DNA of 64,000 nt. Source: Diogma glabrata. Taxonomy: Eukaryota; Arthropoda; Insecta; Diptera; Cylindrotomidae. Under the pieces are notes generated by a model, which did no database searches, was not told the DNA's origin, and worked only from the letters and a program-made list of their open reading frames with translations. Shown piece by piece: positions 35,374 through 47,985 of this stretch. A program made the translations under genes and the position numbers. The number at the start of each line of letters is the position of its first letter. Within the stretch, counting starts at the first letter, position 1. Where the stretch lies: positions 97,010,943-97,074,942 of the forward strand of contig OY856186.1 in the NCBI GenBank assembly GCA_963693315.1, read 5' to 3'.

Positions 35374-35984
35374 ACTTAGGCGCCAAGATTTTTGTTTTTT
35401 ATTTGGTATAGAATCACTCACTGAAGCGAATAAAACCAAAACGAGTTGTATATCAGCCGGTCCAAGATACACCCCTTTGAAAAAACAAAATCCATACAAA
35501 ATTACACTTTTTTGACAAGAAGTTATTCAAATATGTTCCTTCTACAAAATTTACCATCCCTATTTCCTATGTATAAACAGATCAAAACTGTCCCTTTTAC
35601 TTAATTTACGGTCCCCAAAGGTTGTAACTATTTTTGTTTTAATTTATTCATGTAGATTCTTTGAAATTGTATATCAAAAATAACATTAAACGTCATTAGA
35701 ATTGCAACATTTGGTAAAAAAAGTGTATTTTTGTAAGATTTTTTATTTTTTCAAAGGTCTATATCTTGATCCCGGGGCTTGATTTTCAAAAAAAAAATCA
35801 TGTAATTTGTTTATCAAAGTACCCTAAAACAAACAAAATCCGCTGGCGCCTAAGTTTAGGTAATCGTGCCGAATATGCCTCGATTTTCCAAAAAAACGGG
35901 GTCTGATTTTCAAAAAAAAATTTTGTAATTTGCTTATCAACGTACTCTAAAAAAAGAAAAAACAAAATCCGCTAGCGCCTAAGT
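35374..35984. mobile_element. MITE of the ACTTAGGCGC family, copy 2, with duplicated right end
   Basis: The left end ACTTAGGCGCCAAGATTTTT matches copy 1 (23822). A right end occurs at about 35855 ('CCGCTGGCGCCTAAGT') and again at 35984 ('CCGCTAGCGCCTAAGT'), because about 129 bases, including 'GATTTTCAAAAAAAAA' and 'AATCGTGCCGAATATGCCTC'-like text, are tandemly repeated. The copy is longer than copy 1 by an extra internal part (35440-35490 and 35600-35800). Confidence 0.65.
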
Positions 35985-36264
35985 TCAAGTTATCGTGCCG
36001 AATATGCCTCAACAGCTTCAAAAACTCCAAATATTGCGTCAAAATAATTTAGTTCTGTATTCTGTTAAAATTGTAGCCAACTCTCTGATTTATTTGTTAA
36101 GTTTTACAACTAACTCTTGATGTGTTAAAATAACCGTGTCGTATACTTTTTTAATACTCATTTAAATTGCATTTATTGCATGTCTGATTCCATTAAAAAG
36201 TTCCTTTTCGTTCGATTCAGCACGAAAATGCCAATCTCTTATTTTAAAGCCATCAAAGTTTAAA

Positions 36265-36842
36265 ATTGGTATTATTGAAGTCGATAAAAACGGTCACTAC
36301 TAACACTAAAAATTCTGAAACAAAAAAACTCCAAAACTAAAAAGAATTTACATTTTATGTTCTTCAATTTCACATAAACAATTAATTAAAGATGTTTGAA
36401 AAAATTATTGTCACATGAAAAATTGAGGTGACATCTGTCGTATAAAATGACTTGAGGCGTAAAAAACGACTCAACAAAACGAAAATTGATGCGATGTGAC
36501 TTTAGTCATTTAAAGTGACATGACTTGCTTTCGGTAATTGGGGTGTTATAGTTGCCTCAATTTTTCATGTGACAGTAATTTTTTCAAACGTCTAACATTA
36601 AGAAATTGATAAACTTTTACGGTTTATTTATAATATAATTAATTCATGCATAATTATTTTGTGAAATTGAAGGACGTGAAATGTTGGTTGTAGTTTTTGA
36701 TGTTTTTCGTTTTAGCAGTTTTAGTTGTAGTCGTGACCGTTTTTATCGATTTCAATAATACTGTAATACCACGTGAAATGTCTTTAGTCATGTCACTTAA
36801 TGTGACACGACTTCAGTAACTGGGGTGCTCTAGTTATCTAGA
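36265..36842. mobile_element. Foldback element with AAAAACGGTCAC arms
   Basis: 36271-36430 and 36541-36760 are inverted copies: 'ATAAAAACGGTCAC' opposite 'GTGACCGTTTTTAT', 'TTGTCACATGAAAAATTGAG' opposite 'CTCAATTTTTCATGTGACAG'. An extra end segment, 'CATGTCACTTAATGTGACAC' with 'CAGTAACTGGGGTG', follows at 36786-36842. No coding capacity. Confidence 0.7.
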
Positions 36843-37282
36843 GATGAATTCACAACTTGTTGGTTTTTCATCACTTTGTATCTTACATTTAAAAAAATAG
36901 GCAAAATGGGTTATGCTCATATCAATATATTCTTGAGCTTCTTCAAGTCCCAATCTCCTTTTCTTTATTTGTTAATAACATCTTTCTTGAGAAACCGTTT
37001 TTACATTCCAAGGGTAATGGTGTCTGCGTTTCGATATTATGAGAGAGCTGTACAGTCTTGATATATGTTAAACTTTTTTTAGTTAGAACATTCGTTCCGC
37101 TGCTACCAAGTTGAATCCAATATTTAGGCATCAAATTTACAATCACAGTTAGTATGAATTTTTTACCTAAAGAGATGATATTAAACAACGGGAATAAACT
37201 AACTGTGACATACTCAAATTTAAAAACAATGGTCAGAACACGATTAGTTCACTAATAGTCCTACTACTACTGAGAGAATGCA

Positions 37283-37600
37283 AATTGATATTTTGAAGTC
37301 GACAAAAACGGTGACGACTGAAACTAAAAACAACTTACGTTTTACGCTTTTTCATAAAATAATTATACGTATAATATATAAATCACAAAAGTTAATCACT
37401 TTTTAATGTTAATAAATAATTAACGATGCTTAAAAAAATATCTTACATGAACAATTGAAGCGACTACAATGTCATGTAATGTGACATCTATCGCATCAAA
37501 ATAACTTGAGACGTAACAAACGACAGCCACATTACGAATATTGATGCGACGTGACTTTTTAAAGTAACGTGAGCCGACTTCGATAATTACGGTGAAAAGC
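37283..37600. mobile_element. Second, diverged member of the AAAAACGGTCAC family
   Basis: In direct orientation to the left arm at 36265: 'GAAGTCGACAAAAACGGTGA', 'ACATGAACAATTGAAGCGAC', 'GTGACATCTATCGCATCAAA', 'ATTGATGCGACGTGACTTT'. It lacks a matching second arm. Confidence 0.55.
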
Positions 37601-37747
37601 TAATTAAACGATAATAAAATAATAAAACTATCGTGAATTTTAATTAAAGTGTTAGTTGTAGTGTATGTACCACAATCAATAATATACAAAACCAAAAATA
37701 GTTTTTACACACTTTTATTTATGCATTATTTTACTGAAAGGAAACCC

Positions 37748-40399
37748 CCCTGATGGAAAAAAATCTATGAAAAACTATGAAAAATTCAAAGAAATTCAAT
37801 GAAAAGCTATGAAACGAAAAGTCATAGACAATAATAATTTTTCATAGAAAATAATAGGAACAAATAATTTAATAATTTAATAATTTTTTAGGAAGAAGTA
37901 TGAATTTCTCTGCAAAAGTATGTCTTTGAAAAATTAAAAACTATGACTATGAACATGTTAATTTTTTTTTAAATCTGTTATTTTCTATGAAAATTAGGTA
38001 AACAATTATGAATTTATCTGAAAAATTATGTTTATGAACTATGGAAAACTAAGAAAAAATCTGATTATTGAGCACGTAAAATTTTTTCGAATCATATTTT
38101 ATTTCGGTATTCAAAATAGCGATTTTGTAAATAGATAGATTAGGTTCTCTGCATGATAAATATGAAAACTAAATTTGGCGGAAACTCAAAAGGGCGAAAG
38201 TTACAAAAGTCAAACAAAATTTCTGAATATTCCGAAAAGGTAACGTTGCGTTGTAACAAAAGCATATAATAATCATTTAATGTCATAACTTGTTAATAAC
38301 ACGGTTATTTTATTAGATTTACTTTATTTAACATATTAAATAAACTTAAAAAACTTAAAAACTTTTAAAAATTTATAATAATTGTGAAACAAAATTATCT
38401 CCGTCAGTGAAGTAAAATATAAATTTAAAATTATAAAATAATAAATTTAGCTAATTAAAAACATGTTTCGATAGATTTACTATCATCATCAGTGGATTAC
38501 TGAGTTACACCTTAATCACTCAGATTTGAAGCAGATTAGCGGAGCTTCATAATTTGAGAATTTAGTAAAAACCTAAATTTATTTTAAATCTCAAAGGGGG
38601 GCCAATGTGAAGTTGAAAGTTTGACACCATATAACTTTGGCCACCGCATTTGCGCACAATTTGTTCACAAATGCAAAATGATGCAAAGAAATTTAAAATC
38701 TTAGTAGGTAATGCTATGGTTTTTGCTGATACTCAATTCAAAGATGTTAAGTAGGGACACTCTGATATGAATGTAAAATTATTCAGTTTCTTGATCGAAT
38801 GGGCATGCATAATTGATGAAAAAAGTGATCTACGCAGGTGAAAAAGTCGAGATTTGAACTTGACCATTTTTGATTTTTCTGAAACTTGACATGTAAGTAG
38901 TACGGACAAAATAAAAAATACCACTTATTTTACAATTTTTTTAAAGAGCACAGTTTCAGCTTAGGGGCACTCCAACATGCATGAAAAACGAAAATTCTGC
39001 CAATCCGATGTAACTTTGAAATTAAACTGCTCAAGAACGGCTATACCGATTTCATCAAACTTTTTTTTGCTTGATAGATGATTAGTTGGTCGTTTGAAAA
39101 AAAATTAATTAATTGTTTTTGTGATTAACTTTTAAATAAAAATATTAAAAAAACTTTTTTAAAGATAGCTCTAGGGTCGAAGATCAATTGGAATTTAACT
39201 AATTTTTTTTCTGAAAATAGTTCTATTCTTACTTCAAAATATATCAAATTAACAAGGAGGCGTTAATTTTTGTTCTTGAGATATTTAATTTTAAAGATTT
39301 TTGGTCCAATTCAAATTCGACTTTTCCATCATTTTTTCAAACTTCAGTGGTTAAAATTTTTTAATGATAAAAATTGATCGAAAAAATAATGAACAATTAG
39401 AATTTTAGACGGACTAAAAATTTTTAAAATTAAATATCTCAAGAACACGAATTAACGCCTCTTTGTAAATTTGAAATATTTTAAAGTAAGGATAGAACTA
39501 TATTTAAAAAAAAAAGTTAAAATTTAATTGATTTTGAATCGATTTTTAAATTTTTTGTTAATGGAAGTTGATTGAAAAAATGATGAAAAATTAGAATTTT
39601 AGTCGTACTAAAAATCTTTAAAATTAAATATCTCAAGAACAAAAATTAACGCCTCCTTGTAAATCTGATATATTTTGAAGTAAGAATAGAACTATTTTCA
39701 GAAAAAAAATTAGTTAAATTCCAATTGATCTTCGACCCTAGCGCTATCTTTATAAAAGTATTTTTAATATTTTTATTTAAAAATTAATTACAAAAACAAT
39801 TAATTAATTTTTTTTTCAAACGACCAACTAATCATCTATCAAACAAAAAAAAGTTTGATGAAATCGGTATAGCCGTTCTTGAGCAGTTTAATTTCAAAGT
39901 TACATCGGATTGGCAGAATTTTAATTTTTCATACATATTGGGGTGCCCCATATGCTCAAACTATGCACTTTAAAAAAAAATTGTAAAATAAGTTGTATTT
40001 TTTATTTTGTCCATACTTTTAATATGAAAAGTTTCAGAAAAATCAAAACTGGTCAAGTTTTCACAACTCGGTCTAGAACACATTTTTTTTGAATTTTTTA
40101 TTCGTATGGAAATATCCTTCCAAAAATGACACCTTCGAATTTCGAACCGTCAACCATCATAGTTTTGCATACCTATATTTTAAATTTTCATTAATCATTG
40201 TCATAAAAATTCATAGAAATTCATAATTGTTTGTAGAAAAACTAAGAAAATTTATGAAAATGTCCAAATTAAGATATGTTGTTCATTAATTTAGATAGTT
40301 TTTCGTATTTTTTTATAATTTTTCATAGTTTATCATATTTGTTTTTCATAAATTTTCATTTTTTTTTTCATAGTTTTTCATACTTTATTTTCCGTCAGG
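37748..40399. mobile_element. Large nested foldback element with CCCTGA(C/T)GGAAA ends
   Basis: The left end reads CCCTGATGGAAAAAAATC and the right end, inverted, CCCTGACGGAAAATAAAG; both continue inward with many 'CTATGAAAAACTATGAAAA' type short repeats (37760-38050; 40200-40390). Inside, 38838-39440 and 39460-40082 form a second palindrome with arms of about 600 bases ('AAGAACGGCTATACCGATTT' opposite its complement at about 39865; 'CGACCAACTAATCATCTATC' at 39820 opposite 39080). Near the centre, the block 'AAATTAAATATCTCAAGAAC' occurs twice in direct order (39427, 39624) and once inverted near 39275. No transposase frame was found. Confidence 0.7.
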
Positions 40400-43300
40400 G
40401 CCGTTAGTTTTGAATATATAAAGTTCAGAGTTACTTTCTACCCTTGTTGAGTTCACGTGTTATGTTTGCGATATGCATTTATTGCGTTTATGTGAGTGAA
40501 AGCCATATATTTTCTCGATATAAAAGTACTTTGTTTTTACAAATTGTGGTTGCCTTGCCACGGTATTTTCATATTTCACTCAAAGATAATTCTCAACATT
40601 ATGTACTAATATTCTTATCTAATAATAATGATGACTGTTCATCAGAGAAAAACAGCATTTCCTACTCGAGATGAAAATATTTTTCGTTCGGTTACCGATA
40701 AATCCTATAATCATCAACAACAAAAATACTCAAATGCCAAAATTATCTAATTCTTAAATTTAAAAAAAAATATTTGGTTTTGCTATTTTTGTTATAATTA
40801 AAAATAATTTATTTCTTTTGTTCTTCAATTTTTCTGGTTTTTCACATTTTTTACTTTTTTTTAATTTTTTATTTAATTTTATATTCATTATATTAACATC
40901 CTTAATTTTATTTAATAGTTAATGCTTATACTTTTTCTTTTTTTTAAATTTAATAAGTAATAATTATGATTCAAATTATTATTTGTTTTTATTATTTTAT
41001 ATTAATTATATTAATTTTGTTTATTATTATCATGAAGTAATAATAATAATAATAAGTCCACGATTTTTAATAAAATAATGAATAAATAAAAATCTACACA
41101 TTTAAATTATTACAATAGAATACTATTATAATAAATAAGAATTTTTTTGATTTTTTACAACATAAAATAATTTATTAATATAAATTAGAAAGGAACAAAA
41201 TATTAAAAACAAAAGTAATTAGATCGGGACTTTATAGATTTATTTTTTTCATTAGGTCAACATTGTTTTATTTATTTTTTTTTATTTTTTAAAATAATAA
41301 TTAATTAATTTATATTCAATTAAACCAAAAAGAATGTACTAAAGTCATTTAATGTTGATAAGTTTTCAAAATTTATTATTTTCTCTTTGTGTAAATATTT
41401 CAAATTAAAATAAAGAATTTTTAAGAACAGTTAAAACTATTTAAAAGCTGCCTATTTGTTTAAAAATTTATTTTGGGTAAAATACAATAATAAAAAAAAA
41501 GTTTAAATTATTGAATTATATATTTCCAGTTACATACTTAATTATATTAAAATAATATTTGAATTGAGCATAAAAATAGTTTAAGAATTCGAAATGATTT
41601 GAGCCAACAGTGATGTTAAAATTATTTTTATCCTGGTTTTGATTAGTTTTAAAAGAATGAAGAATAATTAGTTAATTTTAAAATTGACGATGAGAATACA
41701 AACTCAATGAAAAGACCTTTGAAAATTTGAAGGCAAAACGAAAGCTAGCTGTTTTTCAGTTTTGCTAGTTTAAAATTCGAAAAATAATTAGTATCGTATA
41801 CAAACTTTATCTTCCCGGCTAAACATAACATTAAATTCTATTTACGATAAAGGTTTATACGAAAAGTCAGTCAAGTTATTTAAAATTCTTAAACCTAATT
41901 TATTAATTCTCAATAATTAAAAAATAAATGAATATTATTATTTAATCTACCCAGAAAAAAAGTGTTACAAAAACCAAGCTACAAATTAAATATTTTACAT
42001 CTTTTTTCTTTACATACATTATAAAAATTTTTCTGTCAAACATACATTTTAAAATAAATAAAATTTTTATTTTTATTACTAAATAAACACTTAAAAGCTA
42101 ACAATAAGAATAATAATAAAATTTATAAAGAAAAAAAATAGAAAATATCATTATGATATATATTTATATTATATTATTTTTAATGGTTTGATTGTTTCTG
42201 TATCCTTTATTTTAATTATTTATTTAAAAAAAAATATTAAAAACCAGTAAAATTATAATTTTAATATAAAAAATAATAATAATAATAATATGATAATAGT
42301 TTAATTAATAATAATAATTTCATAGAAATTAAACAAGTAATAAAATACATGTACATAATAATAATTATAAAAATACAAAAAAAACCTATTACATGAATAT
42401 TTTTAGTTTATATTAATATTGTAGTTTTTTTCTAATTATGCGAAGTAAAGCGAGATTTTTATGTTTATTATTATAATTTGTTTTTGTCGTAATAAAGTTT
42501 TTATATGTTATGTTGTTTGACAGAAAAATTTTAAAGTTTAAATTATATTATTGATTACAGTTGCGAGTAAAAATACTGATTTCTTGTTTTTATTATAATA
42601 AGAGCGCATCCCAGTGAAAATGTTTGAAAAGTTTGGAAATGTTTGGTAAAGAAACAAATAAAACTATTTAATAAATTTGTTAAATTTTTTAAAAGTAATG
42701 AATGAAAAAGCACCTTATTCTTGTCTACTGAGTTTTATTATTTTTTTTTTATACTATATACGCATTTCGAAAGCTATGCTTTCATCATCCGTAGTATATA
42801 AAAACAAGTTTTATATATACTACAAATGATGAAAGCATAGCTTTCGAAATGCGTATATAGTAGTTAAAAAAAAAATAAAAAATAATAAAATGAGCTTTTT
42901 CATTCATTTTTTTTTAAATTATATTATCTTGTTTAGTTTGTGGCGAACATCAAAACTAAAATCATTTCTCAAAAAAATTTAAAATTTAGCAGGCGATGAT
43001 TTCGTTAACATTTATTAAAAAAACAAAATATATTTTTTTATTATTCGGATTTTGTTTTTTCCAATTAGTTTTGATAAAATTCTTGATTTTCGTGATGTAA
43101 AAAATGTTTGTGTAATAAATTTGTTTTAAATCTTATTTTTCGCTATTCCAAATTTTAAATATTATAATAAATCCGATCCGATATCCGATCCGAAACACGT
43201 AAAAAATGTGAATTGTAGTTTTTTTCTGAGAAACTTCAAACCATACCTTTGAATTGAAAATATTCCAATTACTTCTTTACTTACTTGAGTTTAATTGATC

Positions 43301-43400
43301 TCAAAAATCCAAAATGAATTATAATAAATGTTTTACTGTTAACATGTTAAGTCAAAATGTAATAAAATAAATTTATGGAAATCAAATCAAAACACGTCAT
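40400..43400. other. Extremely AT-rich stretch with simple repeats
   Basis: A+T here is visibly above the rest of the window, with ATA/TAA trinucleotide runs at 41038-41058 and 42273-42292 and long A and T runs. No gene is read. If the exon at 43404 is real, this would be its long 3' untranslated region on the minus strand; that is a guess. Confidence 0.45.
42698..42910. mobile_element. Foldback element within the AT-rich stretch
   Basis: 'ACGCATTTCGAAAGCTATGC' then TTTCATCAT (from 42770) is inverted at 42826-42858. The outer parts 'AATGAAAAAGC...TTTTATTATTTTTT' and 'AAAAAATAATAAAATGAGC' also pair. Arms are about 80 bases around a loop near 42800-42820. No coding capacity. Confidence 0.75.
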
Positions 43401-43403
43401 TAA

Positions 43404-43517
43404 TTAATTATAATGAGAAAACAGAACCATTGATGATGTCAAATATTCACGTTCTTCAATATCTTTAACTTCAAACATTTCATCAGATCCATTTACACAA
43501 TTTTCATTAGATAGATT
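43404..43517 (-). CDS. Possible terminal coding exon, unknown gene
   Basis: After a plausible acceptor (TCTTTTTCTAAAG upstream, ATAATGGCAG at the border) the minus strand is open for 37 codons to TAA: it contains NENCVNGSDEMFEVKDIEER and EYLTSSMVLFSHYN. The acidic, mixed composition is unlike the K/N/I/F-rich chance frames around it. No family was recognised and no other exon was found, so this may still be chance. Confidence 0.25.
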   Translation of the reverse strand, partial: NLSNENCVNGSDEMFEVKDIEEREYLTSSMVLFSHYN

Positions 43518-43519
43518 CT

Positions 43520-44690
43520 GCCATTATTTAAGATGAATACTTTAGAAAAAGATAATGAATTACAACAATAAATTCTACTTATATTGGATACAACATCTCC
43601 AACAACATCTCGCATCATCATATTCATCTCCTGAAAAATTCAACGCCACTAGCAGCCAGCCTCTATATTAAAATCATCCTCCACTCAACTCTAGAACCAC
43701 CAAAAGTTTTGAACAAACCAAAAATGTATTCGTTAAACTTTAGTAGAATCAGTTTCATTTGCAAGCAAATTTGTACAATTTACATTGAGACAATACACAT
43801 ATAATTGGAAACAAAAATTTCATTATTGTTCAAGTATGTAAATCAACTAACAATAGGCTCCGATGTGATTTTAATAAATTTAACATTGAAATAAAGTTTT
43901 TCTAAAGTTAAATATGAAGTTAATTGCTGCATGATCCATTTCGGCTAAATTTGATATTAATTAATCTCATTGTAATGTATAGCAGTCTCAAAATTAATTA
44001 TTTGTTGCCCTATCTAGAACAAAAATTAATCTATATTTCTGATATTATTATTTATTAATATTGATTGATATATTGATTATTATTTGACAAAAACTTGAAT
44101 TGGTGGCTTGGATTTAATTTGAGATATAAATTAAATATAATTCGTATGTTGAATATTTTAAACTTTTATTAAATAATGAATTAAATAATGGTTGGAGAAA
44201 AAGTTTATTTTTTACTTGGACTTAAAATGGATTTTCTAGCTCGTAAGGTTTTTCCTCGTCCTAAAATTCCAAATTTTATGTATAGTTTGATAAATAAAAT
44301 GAAAGAGTTGTGGGCCATGTCAGATAGAATTTTATTAGTTTTATTGATTAGTTACTTTTAATATTGTAGTAGCTGATGTATTATTTTCCAGTATGTAATT
44401 AATCCAGAATTTTAGTTTGGTTGCCTGATATTTATTTCATTCCAACGTGAAAAAAGGCACTAATAGTATGAACAATTTCACTTGTAACTTGTCTTAGTTT
44501 CCACAATTATATTAACAGTAACTATACGCACTGTTACAACTAATTTATAATAAAATCAAAAAATGTTCCTTCATTTAAAGATAAACTAAACAAAAACTGA
44601 TTGAATCCATGTTTTTAAAAGTTTTCGTATTTTTAATGCTCTCATACATACATATACATACATATACATATACATATTTTAACTATTACA
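43520..44690. other. Intergenic or intron, AT-rich
   Basis: No frame of note. 44644-44678 is a CATA/TACATA microsatellite, in which a 76-codon chance frame begins. Confidence 0.45.
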
Positions 44691-45005
44691 AATTTTGTAT
44701 AAAAACGATATTTGATTTGCAAGAACCTGATATTTTCAAACTGTGCCTATTAATTAGAAGTAGTGCAACCCGGATACACACAACAAAATTTCTTAAAAAC
44801 ATATCTCTAATAATCCTTAATAATTTCCCTCAGCTATGAAAAAAACGGCATTTATTCTGCAACAACATAATATTTTCCAGCTGTTATTAGATGGGAAAAG
44901 CTGAAGCTGGATTGAACCATATTTCATATATTCAATAACATTTCATGATACTAAATAATTAATTTTATGGGCTAAATGTTTTTAATCCAAAATGTTTCCC
45001 AAAAA
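44690..45005 (+). repeat. Dispersed repeat family R, copy 3 (partial)
   Basis: 'GGATACACACAACAAAATTT', 'ATTCTGCAACAACATAATAT' and 'GATTGAACCATATTTCAT' match copies 1 and 2 in order. It stops where the foldback at 45009 begins; I did not see it resume afterwards. Confidence 0.6.
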
Positions 45006-45008
45006 CAA

Positions 45009-45834
45009 ATCGAAACAAACAAGCGCAAGACTCGATCCTATTGCAAAAAAAAAGAACCGGGGAAATTAGTCAATCGAGAGGAATCAAAGCATCAACATCT
45101 AGCAAAACCCCAAATAAAAGGATAATAACCCATCTAGCACAACCCGCATCAATAAGAAAAAGAAATTGAAAAACAATTCTCCGCAAGTCTTCGATACTCC
45201 AGGAACTAGTTGTACAAACAATTTACCAAATGACAATGAAATATCATATGAAGGCATTCAAGAAGCACATAGAAAGGACCCATCCAGATTTAAACAAGCG
45301 CAAGACTCGAACCTATTGCAAAAAAAAGGAACCTAAAGAAAAAGAAATTGAAAAACAAATCGCGTTTGCAAGTCCAACGATTTGTTTTTCAATTTCTTTT
45401 TCTTTTTGATGCGGGTTGTGCTAGATAGGTTATTTTCCTTTTCTTTTGGGTTCTACTAGATGTAGATTCTTCGATTCCCCTCGATTGAATAATTTCCCCG
45501 GTTCCTTTTTTTTGCAATAGGATCGAGTCTTGCGCTTGTTTAAATCTGGATGGGTCCTTTCTATGTGCTTCTTGAATGCCTTCATATGATATTCCATTAT
45601 CATTTGGTAAATTGTTTGTACAACTAGTTCCTGGAGTATCGAAGGCTTGCGGAGAATTGTTTTTCAATTTCTTTTTGATGCGGGTTGTGCTAGATGGGTT
45701 CTTTCCTTTTCTTTTGGGTTCTGCTAGATGTAGATTCTTCGATTCCCCTCGATTGACAAATTTCCCGGTTCCTTTTTTTTTTTGCAATAGGATCGAGTCT
45801 TGCGATTCCAGCGTTGTTAAAAAACAAATTGAAA
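45009..45834. mobile_element. Foldback with arms encoding a lysine-rich repeat peptide
   Basis: The left part (45015-45355) in plus orientation matches the right part (45375-45810) in minus orientation, around a centre near 45370 ('AAAGAAATTGAAAAACAAAT' facing its complement). The minus strand of the right part is open from about 45904 to 45389; its peptide contains 'DSILLQKKKGTG', 'IKKKLKNNSPQAFDTPGTSC', 'NDNGISYEGIQEAHRKDPSR' and 'DSILLQKKGTGE' again, so a segment ending in 'AQDSILLQKK' is repeated. The left copy is broken by stops. The peptide might be a gag- or ORF1-like piece of a retroelement, but I do not recognise it. Confidence 0.6.
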
Positions 45835-47160
45835 AACAAATCGAAAACCCCATCGATCTCATGTTCAAGAATTTATTGATCGTTTTCGTTACAACGCAAA
45901 TCATGCGACGTTCAAAAATGCTATAAAAATTGTAAGATGTGCAGCTGATGATAGTTAAATTCTTTAATTCGAAATTATTTTTAATTTATCTTATATTTCA
46001 AAACAAATCGCAGAGTTGTTGAAAAACGCTATTAATTTGAATCTAGAGATGGAATTATACAAGTATGTACTCTGAAAGATCGTTTATCGAAACGGAATTA
46101 ATTTTTCCATAATTTTCATGAACGACTAATTTTATATACACAAATATAATATTGATTGAAATTGATTTGATTTATTGATTTTGCACGATTAAGAATGTTG
46201 CAGTGCGACGCGATATAGCACTGGCGTACCGCAATCTTACGAGTTCCAACATCCATTTTTAGTTTGAGCAAAACATACAATTTTTTCCCCAACCGTTATT
46301 TGATTCTATTATTTAATAAAATATTCAAAATATTAATTATATGTTGTATTCTTCGGAAAATATTAATCGTATTTATTCTAATTTTAATTTAAGAATAAAT
46401 TTATAAAATTTTAAAACGCTTTTGTTGCCAAATAATAATCAATTTCAAATTATTTACAGAGAATTGTCGGAATAGGCGTACTCAGTAATCCTATTCCGGT
46501 ACATTGTGGAATACGAATTATGAAAAAAATTATAGAAATTTTTTCTAAATGATTACTTTTGGAACTGCTACCATGGCAAGCAGATTGACTTAATTGATAT
46601 CTTTTTGTAACGCAGCAAAAACTGTTATTTTTGGTACGGTTGGAAAAAAAAGAAATTGTGATTTATCTGAAACAAAATCCAGTACAATTATTTTAAATTC
46701 AATAGTATATCGTTAACATATTATATTCAGTTAATTTCAAATTCGCAAATACTATCACAGAACAGAATAAATTTACAATGCTAATTTGACATTTGATATT
46801 CGTATTTATAAAATTCAGAGTAGTGACCGACATCGTTTATTTTTAAACCTTGAACCTGACCCGAATGAATAAAACGCCGCTAGTAATAGAATTTGAAATT
46901 TTAGAAAATTTATAGCTAAATCGAGATAACTTCTTTTTGTTTCCAAAACATAATATTGACATTGATAATCGTATAATTTTGTGCTTTACATACTTTTGAT
47001 ACTATTTCTGTTTAAATTATTTAAACCAATTTTCGAAAATAAAATTAATACTAAAACAAAAAGGCCTTTAAAATTAATTATTTTCGAAGCGACAAATCAT
47101 TATGTAAAAACGATACACGTAATTATAGAATATTTTTATGAGTTTCGAGAATAAAACGTG
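45835..47160. other. AT-rich intergenic DNA
   Basis: No gene. A hairpin 'GGAATAGGCG...CCTATTCC' lies at 46468-46497. Confidence 0.45.
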
Positions 47161-47299
47161 GCCGCAATTAGACGATTGCAGAATTCTGCAATAGTTGTGC
47201 AGTAGTGTGTAAAATATTGATTGCAGAAAAGTTTGCCACTATACCATTGCACGACTATTGCAGAAATATTACAGAGTTCTGCAATAGTCTAATTGCGGC
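47161..47299. mobile_element. Small foldback MITE (139 bp) with GCCGCAATTAGAC ends
   Basis: Left 'GCCGCAATTAGACGATTGCA' and right, inverted, 'GCCGCAATTAGACTATTGCA'. 'GAATTCTGCAATAG' type words recur within. The 95-codon open frame that starts inside it and runs on to 47492 has no recognised domain and is not called. Confidence 0.75.
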
Positions 47300-47985
47300 T
47301 TTAGTTGTAATGTTAAGAAGTATCCAAAGTAGCACAAGCAATACAATTACAGTCCGCATCTTCGTCACAAGAGGCGATTGCAAGTTCTTTGCGGCTATTT
47401 TGCATGAAATTGCATCTGATAAATCCGAAGATGATGTGATGAAACTTGACAAGTATGATGAGGCAAACAATTGCCAACATTTTAATTTTTAAGTGTTCCC
47501 AAGTATAACAAGATGGAACTCAAATTTGAGTTCCATTTTTTTTAATACAACTTAGTAACTTACGTTGGAACTCAATGTGTGTCAACTTCATTGTACAAAT
47601 GAGTTCCAGATTTTGGCGACAAATTTAGTTTTATTTATTTTATTTGACATTAAGGGAGGAAAACGATTACATCAGAATAATGACTAGAATCATGAAAGAT
47701 ACGTAAACTAATGTGTGATTTGACTAGAAATATGAATTAAGATGAACGAAATACCACAAAGTAACCAACATAAAAAATGAATCATTGCCTATAGATCAAT
47801 AAAAATATGATTAATATACTTATAACACTTATTACCAAACTGTAATCAACACTATATTAGTTCATAGACAAACAAGATCGGATCGAATTAGGAAGTTCTT
47901 TGTATTTTTTAATACCAAGGACAAAGAAGGAGAATTCATGATCCGATATGCATTACAAGGTACCTTAATATGATTTTTACGTTCG
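47300..47985. other. Intergenic, nothing certain
   Basis: 47340-47490 is more balanced in composition and open on both strands, possibly an old coding remnant, but no domain was recognised. 47510-47610 repeats 'GGAACTCA' and 'GAGTTCCA' several times. Confidence 0.35.

Noticed and set aside
36943..37188. 81-codon minus-strand frame with mixed composition
   Set aside because: Between two transposon relics, no domain recognised; may be an old transposon piece but cannot be supported.
47205..47492. 95-codon plus-strand frame
   Set aside because: Starts within a foldback MITE and has no recognisable domain; the opposite strand is also open over the same stretch.
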